Shown piece after piece: positions 25,997 through 34,675 of a DNA stretch of 64,000 nt; position 1 is the stretch's first letter; each line of letters opens with the position of its first letter. Below the pieces are notes generated by a model. It was not told the origin of the DNA and made no database searches. It worked only from the letters and a program-made list of their open reading frames with translations. Position numbers and translations under genes: made by a program. This DNA comes from JBGQOG01 sp052113705 (GTDB lineage: Bacteria > Pseudomonadota > Alphaproteobacteria > Rhodobacterales > Rhodobacteraceae), in assembly GCF_052113705.1 (NCBI RefSeq), contig NZ_JBGQOG010000019.1:1-64000 (forward strand). The letters run 5' to 3'.

Positions 25997-28660
25997 ATGC
26001 CCAGCTTGAACGACATCCGATCGACCTACCTCGGCTATTTCGAGAAAAACGGCCACCGCGTGGTCGACTCGAGCCCCCTCGTCCCGCGCAATGACCCGAC
26101 CCTGATGTTCGCCAATTCCGGCATGGTGCAGTTCAAGAACTGCTTCACCGGCGTCGAGACCCGCGATTACAAACGCGCCACCACCGCGCAGAAATGTGTC
26201 CGCGCGGGCGGCAAGCACAACGATCTGGACAATGTGGGCTATACCGCGCGCCACCACACGTTCTTTGAAATGCTGGGCAATTTCAGCTTTGGCGATTATT
26301 TCAAGACCGAGGCGATCCCCTTTGCCTGGAACCTGCTGACACAGGAATTCGGCATCCCGAAGGACAAGCTGCTGGTCACCGTTTATCACACCGATGATGA
26401 GGCGGCGAACATCTGGAAAAAGGTCGCGGGCCTCTCGGATGACCGGATCATCCGCATCCCGACGAATGACAACTTCTGGATGATGGGCCCCACCGGCCCC
26501 TGCGGCCCCTGCACCGAGATTTTCTATGATCACGGCGACAAGATCTGGGGCGGCCCTCCGGGCTCGGCCGAGGAAGATGGCGACCGTTTCATCGAGATCT
26601 GGAACCTCGTCTTCATGCAATACGAGCAATTCGAAGACGGCACCAAACGCGACCTCGACATGCAGTCGATCGACACCGGCATGGGGCTGGAGCGGATCGG
26701 CGCGCTGTTGCAGGGCAAGCATGACAACTACGACACCGATCTGATGCGCAGCCTGATCGAGGCTTCGGCCCATGCCACCTCGAACGATCCCGATGGTCCG
26801 GGCAAGGTGCATCACCGGGTGATCGCCGATCACCTGCGCTCGACCTCTTTCCTGATCGCCGATGGCGTGACGCCCTCGAACGAGGGCCGCGGCTATGTCC
26901 TGCGCCGGATCATGCGCCGCGCGATGCGGCATGCGCATATGCTGGGCGCGAAAGATCCGGTGATGTTCAAACTGGTCTCGGAACTGGTGCGGCAGATGGG
27001 CGGTGCCTATCCGGAGCTGGGCCGGGCGCAGAGCCTGATCGAAGAGACGCTGAAGCTGGAGGAGACCCGCTTCAAGCAAACGCTGGACCGTGGTCTGAAA
27101 CTCCTCGATGACGAGCTGGCAGACCTGCCCGAGGGCGCGCCGCTGCCCGGCGCTGCCGCGTTCAAACTCTATGACACCTATGGCTTCCCGCTCGACCTGA
27201 CGCAGGATGCTTTGCGCGAGAAGGGCCGCGAAGTCGAAACCCAGGGCTTTGACGCCGCCATGGCCGAGCAAAAGGCCAAGGCACGCGCGGCCTGGTCGGG
27301 TTCGGGCGAGGCCTCGGATGCCAAGATCTGGTTTGAGCTGGCCGAGACGCATGGCGCCACCGAATTCCTCGGCTATGACACCGAGACCGCCGAGGCGCAG
27401 GTGCTGGCGCTGGTGAAAGACGGGGCCGAGGTCGCCAAAGCCGGTGACACGGTGCAGATCGTCGTCAACCAGACGCCGTTCTACGGCGAGTCGGGCGGGC
27501 AGGTGGGTGACACCGGCACGATCCAGACCGAGACCGGGATGGCGCAGATCACCGACACCAAGAAGGTGGCGGGCGTCTTTATCCACATCGCCACGGTGAC
27601 CATGGGCGAGATTGCCAAGGGACAGGCGGCGAAACTGGTGGTGGATCATGCCCGCCGCTCGGCCATCCGCGCCAATCACTCGGCCACCCACCTATTGCAT
27701 GAGGCGCTCCGCCGGGCGCTCGGCGATCACGTCGCGCAAAAGGGCTCGCTCAACGCCGAGGACCGTCTGCGCTTTGACTTCAGCCATTCCAAGGGCCTCT
27801 CGCCCGAAGAGCTGGCGCAGGTCGAGCTGGAGGTGAATGAATTCATCCGCCAGAACACTGCGGTCGACACCCGGATCATGACCCCGGATGACGCCCGTGG
27901 CCTCGGCGCGCAGGCGCTGTTTGGAGAGAAATACGGTGATGAGGTCCGCGTGGTCTCGATGGGCCGTCTTGAAGGCTCGGGCAAGGGTGCGGATCGCGCC
28001 ACCTACAGCCTGGAGCTCTGCGGTGGCACCCATGTGGCGCGCACCGGCGACATCGGCGCCTTTGTCCTTTTGGGCGACAGTGCCTCTTCGGCCGGCGTGC
28101 GGCGGATCGAGGCGCTGACCGGCACCGGGGCGCTCGCCTATCTCAACGGGCAGGCGCAGCGTCTGGCCGAGGTGGCGGGTCTGCTGAAGACCGCGGTGCC
28201 GGAGGCGGTCGAGCGTGTGCGGGCGCTGGTGGAAGAGCGCAAGGCGCTCGCCAATGAAGTGGCGCAACTGCGCCGCGAACTGGCGATGGGCGGCGCGGGC
28301 GGCACGGCGGCAGAAGCCAAGGAAATCAACGGCGTGAAGTTCATGGCGCAGGTGGTTTCCGGTGTCTCGGGCAAGGATCTGCCCGCGCTGGTCGATGAGC
28401 TGAAATCCCGCATCGGGTCCGGCGCCGTGCTGGTCGTTGCCGATACCGGCGGCAAGGCGGCGGTGGCCGCGGGCGTTACCGCAGACCTCACCGCCCGCAT
28501 CTCGGCTGTGGCGCTGGTCAAGGCCGCAGCCGAAGCGCTTGGCGGCAAGGGCGGCGGTGGCCGTCCCGATATGGCGCAGGCCGGGGGTGCCGATGCCTCG
28601 AAATCTGCAGAGGCGATTGCCGCTGCCGAAGCCGTTCTGATGGAAGGAGTTCCCGCATGA
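25997..28660 (+). CDS. alaS: Alanyl-tRNA synthetase
   Basis: The 887-residue product has the class II catalytic core (HRVVDSSPLVPRNDPTLMF, motif 2 and 3 regions), the tRNA-recognition helices, the editing domain with HSATHLLHEALR (HxxxH zinc ligands) and CGGTHVARTGDIG, and a C-terminal C-Ala domain ending in a Gly-rich GGKGGGGRPDMAQAGG. It charges tRNA-Ala. The ATG at 25997 (MPSLNDIRSTYLGYF) is the family start; the upstream in-frame ATG at 25976 is less likely. The downstream DUF1330 gene overlaps its stop by 4 bp. Confidence 0.98.
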   Translation: MPSLNDIRSTYLGYFEKNGHRVVDSSPLVPRNDPTLMFANSGMVQFKNCFTGVETRDYKRATTAQKCVRAGGKHNDLDNVGYTARHHTFFEMLGNFSFGDYFKTEAIPFAWNLLTQEFGIPKDKLLVTVYHTDDEAANIWKKVAGLSDDRIIRIPTNDNFWMMGPTGPCGPCTEIFYDHGDKIWGGPPGSAEEDGDRFIEIWNLVFMQYEQFEDGTKRDLDMQSIDTGMGLERIGALLQGKHDNYDTDLMRSLIEASAHATSNDPDGPGKVHHRVIADHLRSTSFLIADGVTPSNEGRGYVLRRIMRRAMRHAHMLGAKDPVMFKLVSELVRQMGGAYPELGRAQSLIEETLKLEETRFKQTLDRGLKLLDDELADLPEGAPLPGAAAFKLYDTYGFPLDLTQDALREKGREVETQGFDAAMAEQKAKARAAWSGSGEASDAKIWFELAETHGATEFLGYDTETAEAQVLALVKDGAEVAKAGDTVQIVVNQTPFYGESGGQVGDTGTIQTETGMAQITDTKKVAGVFIHIATVTMGEIAKGQAAKLVVDHARRSAIRANHSATHLLHEALRRALGDHVAQKGSLNAEDRLRFDFSHSKGLSPEELAQVELEVNEFIRQNTAVDTRIMTPDDARGLGAQALFGEKYGDEVRVVSMGRLEGSGKGADRATYSLELCGGTHVARTGDIGAFVLLGDSASSAGVRRIEALTGTGALAYLNGQAQRLAEVAGLLKTAVPEAVERVRALVEERKALANEVAQLRRELAMGGAGGTAAEAKEINGVKFMAQVVSGVSGKDLPALVDELKSRIGSGAVLVVADTGGKAAVAAGVTADLTARISAVALVKAAAEALGGKGGGGRPDMAQAGGADASKSAEAIAAAEAVLMEGVPA

Positions 28661-28953
28661 CCACGCCCACCGCTCTCTGGATCGCCCATGTTACGGTGAC
28701 CGATGCCGAGGCCTATGGCCGCTATGCAGCGCTTGCCGGTCCGGCGATTGCCGCCCATGGCGGTGCCTTTCTCGCCCGCGCATCCCGCTATGTACAGCTG
28801 GAGGGCAATGAGCGCGCGCGCAATGTCGTCGCGCGCTTCCCCAGCCTTGAAGCCGCAGAAGCCTGCTACCACAGCGCCGAGTATCAGGCGGCGCTCAGCC
28901 ATGCGATCGGTGCGGCGGAACGCGATCTGGTGATCGTGGAAGAGAACGCCTGA
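28657..28953 (+). CDS. DUF1330 family protein
   Basis: The 98-residue product is a small dimeric alpha/beta-barrel-like protein of the DUF1330 family: AHVTVTDAEAYGRYAALAGPAI, then the conserved FPSLEAAEACYHSAEYQAAL. Its role is not established. The ATG overlaps the alaS stop codon (ATGA), so it depends on alaS translation and is likely made at the same time; no functional link to tRNA charging is known. A terminator follows directly. Confidence 0.88.
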   Translation: MTTPTALWIAHVTVTDAEAYGRYAALAGPAIAAHGGAFLARASRYVQLEGNERARNVVARFPSLEAAEACYHSAEYQAALSHAIGAAERDLVIVEENA

Positions 28954-28978
28954 GCGCCGCACTGCCCGCGCGACGGAC

Positions 28979-29003
28979 AAGGCCCGCTTCGGCGGGCCTT
29001 TTT
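28979..29003 (+). terminator. Rho-independent terminator after alaS-DUF1330
   Basis: GGCCCGC (28981-28987) and GCGGGCC (28992-28998) enclose a TTCG tetraloop and are followed by TTTTT; the stem can extend by AA/TT pairs. Confidence 0.93.
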
Positions 29004-29148
29004 CTTGCGCGCCCGGTGAAAATCCGCGTGATTGCCGCCGGATGCTGCAGATGCCGCCTTCCGGAGGACGCTGACGGGCGCTATCATGTCGTTAACGTGA
29101 CAAGCGTAGCATTCGGGGCAGCGTCAATCCCGAAGGGGGCAGAGAACC

Positions 29149-29946
29149 ATGTGTCGTTGGGCGGCCTATATCGGGCAAGCGATCTTTCTGGATGAAATCA
29201 TCAGCCGTCCGGGCCATTCACTGATCCATCAAAGCCATTGCGCCACCCAATGCCACACGGCGATCAATGCCGATGGCTTCGGCCTCGCCTGGTATGGCGA
29301 GCGGGCCGAGCCGGGGCTTTACCGCGATGTGATGCCCGCCTGGTCCGACCCCAATCTGAAATCGCTGACCGCCCAGGTGAAATCCGGCCTGTTTCTGGCG
29401 CATGTCCGTGCCTCGACCGGCACCGCCACCAGCCGCAACAATTGCCATCCATTCGCGGTGGGCCGCTGGAGCTTCATGCACAACGGCCAGATCGGCGGCT
29501 ATGAGGCCTTCCGCCGCGATGCCGAGATGCTGATCCCCGACACCTATTATCCCCATCGCAAAGGCGCCACCGACAGCGAGGCCTTGTTCCTCGTTGCCCT
29601 CGGCGAGGGGCTCGAGGCCGATCCCAAAGCCGCAATGGAGCGCGCCTGCGCCAAGATGGAAGCGCTGAGCCGCCTGCGCGGCGCCGGGCCGCATCTGCGC
29701 CTGACCTGTGCCCTGTCCGACGGCACCCGCCTTTACGCGGTGCGCTATGCCTCCGACAATCAGGCGCCTTCGCTCTATCACCGCTGGTCCGACAGCCGTC
29801 GCGGCCGCGCCGTGGTCTCGGAACCCTTGGAAACCGAAGAGGGCGGCTGGGAAGAACTCGCTCAGAACGCCTTTTACACCTTTGAAGGCAAGAAGGTCAC
29901 CAGCGTGCCCTTTGCCCCCGGCGCGCTGGCGCAAGCCGCCGCCTGA
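29149..29946 (+). CDS. Class II glutamine amidotransferase, YafJ-like
   Basis: The 265-residue product starts MCRWAAYIG, so that after Met removal Cys2 is the N-terminal nucleophile of the Ntn-type glutaminase fold. Further signatures are NADGFGLAWYG, LAHVRASTG, and NCHPFAVGRWSFMHNGQI, which position glutamine. It lacks a fused synthase domain, as in E. coli YafJ, so the acceptor of ammonia is unknown (a hydrolase on gamma-glutamyl compounds is an alternative). It stands alone between two terminators. Confidence 0.9.
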   Translation: MCRWAAYIGQAIFLDEIISRPGHSLIHQSHCATQCHTAINADGFGLAWYGERAEPGLYRDVMPAWSDPNLKSLTAQVKSGLFLAHVRASTGTATSRNNCHPFAVGRWSFMHNGQIGGYEAFRRDAEMLIPDTYYPHRKGATDSEALFLVALGEGLEADPKAAMERACAKMEALSRLRGAGPHLRLTCALSDGTRLYAVRYASDNQAPSLYHRWSDSRRGRAVVSEPLETEEGGWEELAQNAFYTFEGKKVTSVPFAPGALAQAAA

Positions 29947-29970
29947 GCCAGCTGCCACCCTCTCAAACGA

Positions 29971-30000
29971 AAAGGGCGCCCCCAACAGGAGGCGCCCTTT
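29971..30000 (+). terminator. Terminator after the amidotransferase gene
   Basis: AAAGGGCGCC and GGCGCCCTTT form a perfect 10-bp stem around a ten-base loop (CCCAACAGGA). The AAA/TTT ends make it usable in both directions, for the amidotransferase gene and the convergent typA gene. Confidence 0.85.
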
Positions 30001-30007
30001 CACATTG

Positions 30008-30057
30008 CTTCGTCTGAAATATCCCGGGGGTCCGGGGGCAGAGCCCCCGGTTCCGCC
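30008..30057. repeat. Dispersed intergenic element with perfect hairpin (copy 1)
   Basis: The segment GCTTCGTCTGAAATATCCC leads into CCGGGGGC-AGA-GCCCCCGG (30032-30050), a perfect 8-bp stem. Related AAATATCCCC segments occur at 33758-33786 (GCTTCGGGTGAAATATCCCC) and, reversed, at 34566-34585. From memory such sequences are frequent between genes in Rhodobacteraceae. Here it lies between two convergent genes. Confidence 0.55.
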
Positions 30058-30063
30058 CTCAGA

Positions 30064-31881
30064 TCAGGCCGATTTCGCCTGACGTTTGCGCTCATGCGGG
30101 TCGAGGAAGCGCTTGCGCAGACGCACGTTCTTCGGCGTCACCTCCACCAGCTCGTCGTCGTCGATATAGGCGATGGCTTCTTCCAGCGACATCCGGGTGG
30201 GGGTGGTCAGCCGCACCGCTTCATCCGTGCCCGAGGCGCGCATGTTGGTCAGCTTCTTGCCCTTCAGCGGGTTCACTTCCAGATCGTTGTCGCGCGAATG
30301 CTCGCCAATGATCATGCCCTCATAGACGGTTTCCTGCGCGCCGAGGAACAGCTTGCCGCGGTCTTCCAGGTTCCACAGGGCGAAGGCCACGGTGGTACCG
30401 TTCTCCATCGAGATCAGCACGCCCTGACGACGGCCCTGGATCGGGCCTTTATAGGGGGCCCAGCTGTGGAAAATCCGGTTCAGCACGCCGTTGCCGCGGG
30501 TGTCGGTCATGAACTCGCCATGATAGCCGATCAGACCGCGCGAGGGCACATGCGCGACCACCCGGGTCTTGCCATGGCCCGCCGGGCGCATCTCGACCAG
30601 ATCGCCTTTGCGCGGCCCGGTCAGTTTCTCGATCACGACGCCCGAATATTCATCATCCACATCGACGATGACTTCTTCGATCGGCTCCATGCGCTGGCCG
30701 CCTTCGTCCTTGTAGATCACGCGCGGACGCGAGATCGACAGCTCAAAGCCTTCGCGGCGCATGTTCTCGATCAGAACGCCCATCTGCAATTCGCCGCGGC
30801 CCGAGACGATGAACGCTTCACCACCCGGCGTGTCTTCCACGCGGATCGCGACGTTCGATTCGGCTTCCTTCATCAGACGCTCGCGGATGACGCGCGACTG
30901 CACCTTGTTGCCGTCTTTGCCGGCCAGCGGGCTGTCGTTGATCCCGAAGGTGACCGAGATGGTCGGCGGATCGATCGGCTGCGAGGGCAGGGCCGCATCC
31001 AGCGTCAGATCGCAAAGCGTATCGGCGACGGTGGCTTTGGTCATCCCGGCGATGGAGACGATATCGCCCGCCACCGCTTCGTCGATCGGCTGTTGGCTCA
31101 GACCACGGAAAGCCAGGATCTTGGTGACGCGGAACTGCTCGAGACGCTCGCCGGTGCGGCTCAACGCTTTCAGGCTGTCGCCGACTTTCAGCGTGCCGGT
31201 TTCAACGCGGCCGGTCAGCAGACGGCCGATGAACGGGTCAGCGCCAAGCGTGGTGGCCAGCATCGAGAAGGCTTCGCCCGACTGCGCCACCTGTTTCGGG
31301 GTTTCCACATGCTCAACGATCAGGTCGAACAAGGCCGAGAGATCCTTGCGCGGGCCGTCCAGTTCGCGGTCGGCCCAGCCGCCGATGCCCGAGGCATAGA
31401 CATGCGGGAAGTCGAGCTGTTCGTCGCTGGCGCCGAGGTTGGCGAAGAGATCGAACACTTCGTTCAGCGCGTTTTCCGGGTCGGCGGCGGGTTTGTCGAC
31501 CTTGTTCAGCACCACGATCGGCTTCAGCCCGAGGGCGAGCGCTTTCGACAGCACGAATTTTGTTTGCGGCATCGGGCCTTCGGCAGCATCGACCAGAAGG
31601 CAAACGCCATCGACCATCGACAGGATGCGCTCGACCTCACCGCCGAAATCGGCGTGGCCCGGCGTATCCACGATGTTCACGCGGATGCCTTTCCATTCGA
31701 CGCTGGTACATTTCGCCAGGATGGTGATCCCGCGTTCACGCTCAATGTCGTTGCTGTCCATGGCGCGTTCCGCCGTGGCCTGATTCTCCCGGTAGGTGCC
31801 CGATTGCTTGAGAAGCTCGTCCACCAGAGTCGTCTTGCCGTGGTCAACGTGTGCGATGATCGCGATATTGCGAAGGTCCAT
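30064..31881 (-). CDS. typA: Ribosome-associated GTPase TypA/BipA
   Basis: The 605-residue product is a translational GTPase: G1 AHVDHGKTT (residues 10-18), G2 RERGITILAKC, G3 DTPGHADF, G4 LNKVDKP, followed by EF-G-like domains with GRGELQMGVLIENMRREG and the BipA-specific C-terminal domain (SRGLIGYHGEFMTDTRGNG, quoted within the limit). It binds ribosomes and supports assembly and stress or cold growth. The start MDLRNIAIIAHVDHG at 31881 is the family start; the long in-frame extension upstream is not conserved. Confidence 0.97.
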   Translation of the reverse strand: MDLRNIAIIAHVDHGKTTLVDELLKQSGTYRENQATAERAMDSNDIERERGITILAKCTSVEWKGIRVNIVDTPGHADFGGEVERILSMVDGVCLLVDAAEGPMPQTKFVLSKALALGLKPIVVLNKVDKPAADPENALNEVFDLFANLGASDEQLDFPHVYASGIGGWADRELDGPRKDLSALFDLIVEHVETPKQVAQSGEAFSMLATTLGADPFIGRLLTGRVETGTLKVGDSLKALSRTGERLEQFRVTKILAFRGLSQQPIDEAVAGDIVSIAGMTKATVADTLCDLTLDAALPSQPIDPPTISVTFGINDSPLAGKDGNKVQSRVIRERLMKEAESNVAIRVEDTPGGEAFIVSGRGELQMGVLIENMRREGFELSISRPRVIYKDEGGQRMEPIEEVIVDVDDEYSGVVIEKLTGPRKGDLVEMRPAGHGKTRVVAHVPSRGLIGYHGEFMTDTRGNGVLNRIFHSWAPYKGPIQGRRQGVLISMENGTTVAFALWNLEDRGKLFLGAQETVYEGMIIGEHSRDNDLEVNPLKGKKLTNMRASGTDEAVRLTTPTRMSLEEAIAYIDDDELVEVTPKNVRLRKRFLDPHERKRQAKSA

Positions 31882-31951
31882 TTTATCCGCCGTTTTATGC
31901 TGCGCTGCCGCGCATAGTCGAAAACGCCCCGTTTGGCCAGCCTTATAGGGG

Positions 31952-32287
31952 CTAATGCACCGAGGATTTCGACAGAAGGTTGATGATAAGGATACCGGCG
32001 ATGATGAAACCAAGGCCCACCATGGCCGCCAGATCCAGTTTTTGTCCAAAGAAGAGCCGCCCGGAGGCGGTGATCAGCAGAATGCCGATGCCCGACCACA
32101 GCGCGTAAGTGATGCCGAGAGGCAGTACTTTCAACACATGGGTAAAGCAATAGAAGGCGCCCGCAAAACCAACGATCACCCCCAGTGACGGCCAAAGCCG
32201 GGTGAATTGCTGGCTGGCCTGCAGGCAGGTTGAGCCAAAGGTCTCAAACAGCACCGCCACGAGCAGGTAGATATAAGTCTTCAGCAT
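31952..32287 (-). CDS. SMR family small multidrug transporter
   Basis: The 111-residue protein has four membrane helices in the EmrE/QacC pattern: the essential Glu in VAVLFETFGSTCL (helix 1), a second helix LGVIVGFAGAFYCFTHVL, the signature PLGITYALWSGIGILLIT and a last helix GLGFIIAGILIINLL. It would work as an antiparallel dimer exchanging protons for cationic compounds. The Gdx/SugE guanidinium branch is the alternative. It is transcribed leftward, 70 bp upstream of typA. Confidence 0.9.
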   Translation of the reverse strand: MLKTYIYLLVAVLFETFGSTCLQASQQFTRLWPSLGVIVGFAGAFYCFTHVLKVLPLGITYALWSGIGILLITASGRLFFGQKLDLAAMVGLGFIIAGILIINLLSKSSVH

Positions 32288-32335
32288 GGTGCGCCTCCGG
32301 CGGCAGGGTTCGGGCTGCTCATAGCCGATTCTGCC

Positions 32336-32971
32336 TCAGCTGACGACATACCAATCCCGCCGATGATTCAGCGCGATGACAAGATTGAGGATCATTGCCC
32401 CCAAAAGCGACCAGACCACCTTTTCCGGGGCCAGAACCGCGAGCGAGATCACGAACAGCACCGCATCATAGCCGATCTGCACCCAGCCCGCCCGGATCCC
32501 CCAGCGGTCCTGCACGATCACCGCCACGATGGAGACGCCGCCGAGGCTGGAGCCATGCCGGAACAGACCCAGCAGCCCGACGCCCGCGCAGACCCCGAAC
32601 AACACCGCCGCAATCGCCGGGTTGAGATGGTCGATCACCAGCCAATGCGGCAGGGCCTCGGCCAGGGTCGAGACCAGCGTGACGCTGGCAAAGCTTTTGA
32701 CCGCAAAGACCGGCCCTTTGCGCATCCAGGCGAGGGCATAGAAGGGCAGGTTGACCAGAAAGAACACACTGCCGAAATTCCAACTGGTCGCATAGGCGAT
32801 CAGAAGGGCAAGCCCCGCCGTGCCGCCGGTGACCAGCCCCGCCGCGCGCAGAAGATGGATCCCCAGCGCGCATTGCACGGTGGATATGGCCAGACCCTGC
32901 GCATCCTCCAGCAGCGTATAGCGGCGGGCGGGCGTGGCGGTGATGGCGGTATGAGTAAGGTCAGCTTGCAT
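32336..32971 (-). CDS. YitT family membrane protein (first of two)
   Basis: The 211-residue inner-membrane protein has about five to six helices and the YitT-type motifs GLVTGGTAGLALLIAYAT, FFLVNLPFYALAWMRKG and LFRHGSSLGGVSIVAV. Function of this family is not known; it lacks the DUF2179 cytoplasmic domain of Bacillus YitT. The next gene upstream is a clear paralogue on the same strand. Confidence 0.82.
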   Translation of the reverse strand: MQADLTHTAITATPARRYTLLEDAQGLAISTVQCALGIHLLRAAGLVTGGTAGLALLIAYATSWNFGSVFFLVNLPFYALAWMRKGPVFAVKSFASVTLVSTLAEALPHWLVIDHLNPAIAAVLFGVCAGVGLLGLFRHGSSLGGVSIVAVIVQDRWGIRAGWVQIGYDAVLFVISLAVLAPEKVVWSLLGAMILNLVIALNHRRDWYVVS

Positions 32972-33100
32972 GACCTATTTTCGCACGGCGCAGCCCGCCG
33001 GTCCAATGCTCGCGCTGCATGGCGCCACTGCGCCAAACGCATGGCTCCGGCGCGCGACGGCGCGGGGTGGCTCCGGCCACGGCTCAGGTGACGGTCCGGC

Positions 33101-33703
33101 TCAGGTGACGATATAGCGGTCCTTGCGGTGGTTGATCGCGATCACAAGGTTCAGGACCAGCGCGCCGAGAAATGACCAGGCCACGGTCACCGGCTCGCGC
33201 AGCATCAGGGCCACGGCAAACAGGCAGACGTCAAAGATCAGCTGCGTGTAGCCCGCGCGAAACCCGGTCTTGTCCTGCAGATAGAGCGCCACGATCCCGA
33301 TCCCGCCCAGGCTCGCGCCATGCCGGAACAGCGCCATCAGCGCCGCCCCCGAGATGAAACCAAACAGCACCGCCCCCATGCCCGGCGCCAGATGCGCAAA
33401 GCTGACCCATCCGGGCATGACCGTGGTCAGCACAGACAGGATCCCAACGGCGACAAAGGTCTTGATGGTGAACCGCAGCCCCATGCGTTTGTAGCCCAGC
33501 CAGTAGAAAGGCAGGTTGATCACGAAGAAGACCGGCCCGAAACCCCAGCCGGTGGCATAGGAGATCAGCACCGCCGCCCCCGCCGTCTGCCCGGTGACAA
33601 AGCCGAGATGGGTGAGGATCAGGATGCCGAAACTGGCCATTGTGGCGCCAAAGACAAGGCCCTGGGCATCGTCGATCAGGCTGTGGTTCTGGGGTTCGCT
33701 CAT
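33101..33703 (-). CDS. YitT family membrane protein (second of two)
   Basis: The 200-residue product aligns end to end with its neighbour: FVTGQTAGAAVLISYATGWGFG, FVINLPFYWLGYKRMG, LFRHGASLGGIGIVAL and a shared C-terminus (NLVIAINHRKDRYIVT against NLVIALNHRRDWYVVS). Tandem duplication is the simple explanation. The start MSEPQNHSLIDDAQGL matches the paralogue's LLEDAQGL; a longer in-frame reading to 33874 is non-conserved. The protein lies in the inner membrane with unknown substrate, if any. Confidence 0.82.
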   Translation of the reverse strand: MSEPQNHSLIDDAQGLVFGATMASFGILILTHLGFVTGQTAGAAVLISYATGWGFGPVFFVINLPFYWLGYKRMGLRFTIKTFVAVGILSVLTTVMPGWVSFAHLAPGMGAVLFGFISGAALMALFRHGASLGGIGIVALYLQDKTGFRAGYTQLIFDVCLFAVALMLREPVTVAWSFLGALVLNLVIAINHRKDRYIVT

Positions 33704-33757
33704 CCGCCCTACATGCCAGCCCCGCCCCCGGGCGTAAAGGGGCCAGACAGGGGGCTT

Positions 33758-33786
33758 GCTTCGGGTGAAATATCCCCGCCGGAGGC
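33758..33786. repeat. Dispersed intergenic element (copy 2)
   Basis: GCTTCGGGTGAAATATCCCC matches the start of the element at 30008 but lacks its long hairpin. It lies in the gap upstream of the second YitT gene. Confidence 0.45.
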
Positions 33787-33907
33787 TCCCGCAGATGCCC
33801 CGCCGCACCCCGGTGGGAATTTGCGCACAAACAGGCTTGGCAGAAGGGAGAACCCGTGGCATCTTGCCGCACATTGTCGCATCAGCACCAGCATCGGAGG
33901 GCGCATC

Positions 33908-34108
33908 ATGACCACGTATTTTGCACAGCCCGCCGCTGCCGCCGGTCAGGCCATGGTTCAGGGCAAAGCCCGGACCGCGGGCTCAGGTCAGGGCGCTGCC
34001 CCGTCGGTAAACCCGCGACCGGGCACCCCGCGATCCGCCACCCTGCGATCGGCCACCCCGCGTCGGGATGCTCTGCGCGCCGTTTCACCGCGAAACCAAC
34101 GCGGCTGA
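33908..34108 (+). CDS. Possible small hypothetical protein with 15-bp repeats
   Basis: An ATG at 33908 has GGAGGG seven bases before it and opens a 66-codon reading frame (MTTYFAQPAAAAGQAMVQG). The C-terminal half is made of three 15-base repeats (34025-34069: ACCCCGCGATCCGCC, ACCCTGCGATCGGCC, ACCCCGCGTCGGGAT), which give a basic PRSAT-like pentapeptide. I recognise no family. The good ribosome-binding site argues for translation; the repeat array, seen elsewhere in non-coding DNA of this window, argues that the second half may be non-coding. Confidence 0.35.
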   Translation: MTTYFAQPAAAAGQAMVQGKARTAGSGQGAAPSVNPRPGTPRSATLRSATPRRDALRAVSPRNQRG

Positions 34109-34228
34109 AAGCCCCGGGCCTGAGGGCCCTTCTTCTCAACCACAGCTGACCTCTGTCCGGGCTTTCGCGTCCGGAATCTGGGGTTCATTTTATCAGAAAG
34201 GCCGGTGCGCGTGGCGCCCGGATACCAA

Positions 34229-34480
34229 ATGACCGACTCCCATCTCATGCGGGGGGCTGCCCCCGTGCTGCCGACCATTCCGAGTATCGAAAGCGTGCTT
34301 GCCGCACATGGTGCGGGCAAGGTGCTGCGCGCGGCACTGCTGGCGTTGCTGCGCGGGCAGGGCGATCCCGAAAAAGCACTGGTGGCGCTGCCCGATCACC
34401 TGCGGCGCGACATCGGCCTGCCGCGCAGTGCGGCACCCCCCGCCGATAGCCGCGACCTGCGGCTGCGGCAGTGGCCCTGA
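34229..34480 (+). CDS. Small DUF1127-like protein
   Basis: The 83-residue product ends with LPDHLRRDIGLPRSAAPP, close to the C-terminal helix of DUF1127 proteins (DHLLRDIGL type), with the basic helix KVLRAALLALLRGQG before it. DUF1127 proteins are small RNA-binding-like regulators in alphaproteobacteria, for example in RNA degradation in Agrobacterium. A GTG at 34205 is an alternative start. It is longer and less basic than typical 45-70-residue members. Confidence 0.5.
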   Translation: MTDSHLMRGAAPVLPTIPSIESVLAAHGAGKVLRAALLALLRGQGDPEKALVALPDHLRRDIGLPRSAAPPADSRDLRLRQWP

Positions 34481-34565
34481 TGCGGGGCCCCTGATCTGGG
34501 GGTGAATTGGGGGCGTTGACGCGTCCCACTGACCGGCGCGCTTATTGTGACCGCCGGACGCTCCG

Positions 34566-34585
34566 CGGGGGATATTTGTCATCAG
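34566..34585. repeat. Dispersed intergenic element (copy 3, inverted)
   Basis: GGGGGATATTTGTCATCAGG is the inverse of the AAATATCCCC core of the elements at 30008 and 33758. It lies between the DUF1127-like gene and the icd terminator. Confidence 0.35.
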
Positions 34586-34625
34586 GCAAAGTGCAGAGGG
34601 CGCGCCTGAGGCATAACCCCATGAA

Positions 34626-34653
34626 AAAGGGCCAGCATCTCTGCTGGCCCTTT
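34626..34653 (-). terminator. Terminator of icd
   Basis: AAAGGGCCAGCA and TGCTGGCCCTTT form a perfect 12-bp stem with a TCTC loop, 23 bases after the icd stop codon; on the minus strand it is followed by T-rich sequence. Confidence 0.9.
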
Positions 34654-34675
34654 GACATCTGATGGCGGGGTGGGA

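Noticed and set aside
25561..26094. Plus-strand ORF through the recA-alaS gap
   Set aside because: It spans the recA terminator and the 15-bp repeat array; repetition alone keeps it open, and it overlaps the alaS start.
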